In this document: positions 63,228 through 64,000 of the stretch, piece after piece | How the letters are laid out: each line of letters starts with the position of its first letter | Numbering within the stretch: position 1 is the stretch's first letter | NCBI RefSeq assembly: GCF_002002885.1 | Contig: NZ_CP019510.1 | Coordinates: 1,860,001-1,924,000 of the forward strand | Length of the DNA stretch: 64,000 bases | Direction: 5' to 3' | DNA from: Janthinobacterium sp. LM6 | GTDB taxonomy: Bacteria > Pseudomonadota > Gammaproteobacteria > Burkholderiales > Burkholderiaceae_D | Notes under the pieces: generated by a model | What the model was told of the DNA's origin: nothing | The model's database searches: none | What the model saw: the letters and a program-made list of their open reading frames with translations, nothing else | Made by a program: the position numbers and the translations under genes

Positions 63228-64000
63228 GGACAAGCGAATAAGTGCACATGGTGGATGCCTTGGCGATTACAGGCGATGAAGGACGTAGTAGCTTGCGATA
63301 AGCTGCGGGGAGTGAGCAAACACACTTTGATCCGCAGATTTCCGAATGGGGCAACCCACCCTTTTAGGGTATTGCATACTGAATACATAGGTATGCAAGG
63401 CGAACGCGGCGAACTGAAACATCTAAGTAGCTGCAGGAAAAGAAATCAACCGAGATTCCCAAAGTAGCGGCGAGCGAAATGGGAAGAGCCTGTACGTGAT
63501 AGTCGGACCGATAACAGAATCCTCTGGAAATAGGAGCCATAGTGGGTGATAGCCCCGTATGTGAAATCGGACCGGTGATACTAAGCGTACGACAAGTAGG
63601 GCGGGACACGTGACATCCTGTCTGAATATGGGGGGACCATCCTCCAAGGCTAAATACTCGTAATCGACCGATAGTGAACCAGTACCGTGAGGGAAAGGCG
63701 AAAAGAACCCCGGAAGGGGAGTGAAATAGATCCTGAAACCGTGTGCATACAAACAGTAGGAGCGGACTTGTTCCGTGACTGCGTACCTTTTGTATAATGG
63801 GTCAGCGACTTACATTCAGTGGCAAGGTTAACCAGATAGGGAAGCCGTAGAGAAATCGAGTCCGAATAGGGCGATCAGTCGCTGGGTGTAGACCCGAAAC
63901 CAAGTGATCTACTCATGGCCAGGATGAAGGTGCGGTAACACGCCCTGGAGGTCCGAACCCACTAATGTTGAAAAATTAGGGGATGAGCTGTGGGTAGGGG
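63228..64000 (+). rRNA. rrl: 23S ribosomal RNA, 5' part
   Basis: The gene begins near GGACAAGCGAATAAGTGCAC, followed by GGTGGATGCCTTGGC and GGCGATGAAGGACGTAGTAG, as in the 23S 5' domain. About 770 nt are visible, and the gene runs off the right edge. The 5' end is approximate. Confidence 0.97.

Overview
The window looks like chromosome from a Janthinobacterium-like member of the Oxalobacteraceae (Betaproteobacteria). The 16S rRNA gene near the right end has a Janthinobacterium-type sequence. The protein set fits: PEP-CTERM proteins, an OmpC-like betaproteobacterial porin, and the neighbour pairs murJ/rpsT, csp/clpS-clpA and pepA/lptFG. Coding DNA is GC-rich. A few gaps (about 5.88-6.30 kb, 15.84-15.96 kb, 38.93-39.37 kb) are strikingly AT-rich.

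Left accessory region (1-16.6 kb). It starts with the tail of a PEP-CTERM protein, then an OmpR-type response regulator without its phosphoacceptor Asp, translationally coupled to a LuxR-type regulator. On the other strand are a stand-alone I9 propeptide protein and a large secreted subtilase. Divergent from the subtilase is an 11-gene run (6414-15815) that mixes type II secretion parts (GspG, GspF, GspE, secretin, three more pseudopilins) with a PilM/N/O/P-like inner-membrane set from the type IV pilus lineage. A second PEP-CTERM gene follows. This hybrid secretion or pseudopilus operon is the best candidate in the window for a poorly described system, and the adjacent subtilase is a plausible client.

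Housekeeping region (16.6-28.8 kb): murJ, rpsT, a DUF192 protein, a small repeat-bearing secreted protein, rluE, icd, a cold-shock gene, clpS-clpA and a tricorn-like protease.

Regulatory region (28.8-38.8 kb): a LytS/LytTR two-component pair, an alpha/beta hydrolase, a phytanoyl-CoA dioxygenase-like protein, a PrpR-type sigma-54 activator without prp genes, a six-PAS GGDEF-EAL protein, and xthA.

Mixed region (39.3-47 kb): small conserved proteins (DUF1653, CreA, a lipoprotein), pepA divergent from lptF-lptG, then a CbiX-like chelatase and a Stealth-type sugar-phosphate transferase, each coupled to the gene before it, and an unknown membrane protein.

Sulfur region (47.2-55.2 kb): a reverse-strand operon cysI-DUF934-cysH-cysD-cysN-cobA takes sulfate through APS and sulfite to sulfide and supplies precorrin-2 for siroheme. 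A TSUP permease gene lies upstream and a divergent cysB beyond it.

Right end (55.2-64 kb): a methyltransferase, a porin, a NarL-type histidine kinase, a second LytTR/LytS pair, and an rRNA operon read as P1/P2-leader-16S-tRNA-Ile-tRNA-Ala-23S. The 23S gene runs off the window.
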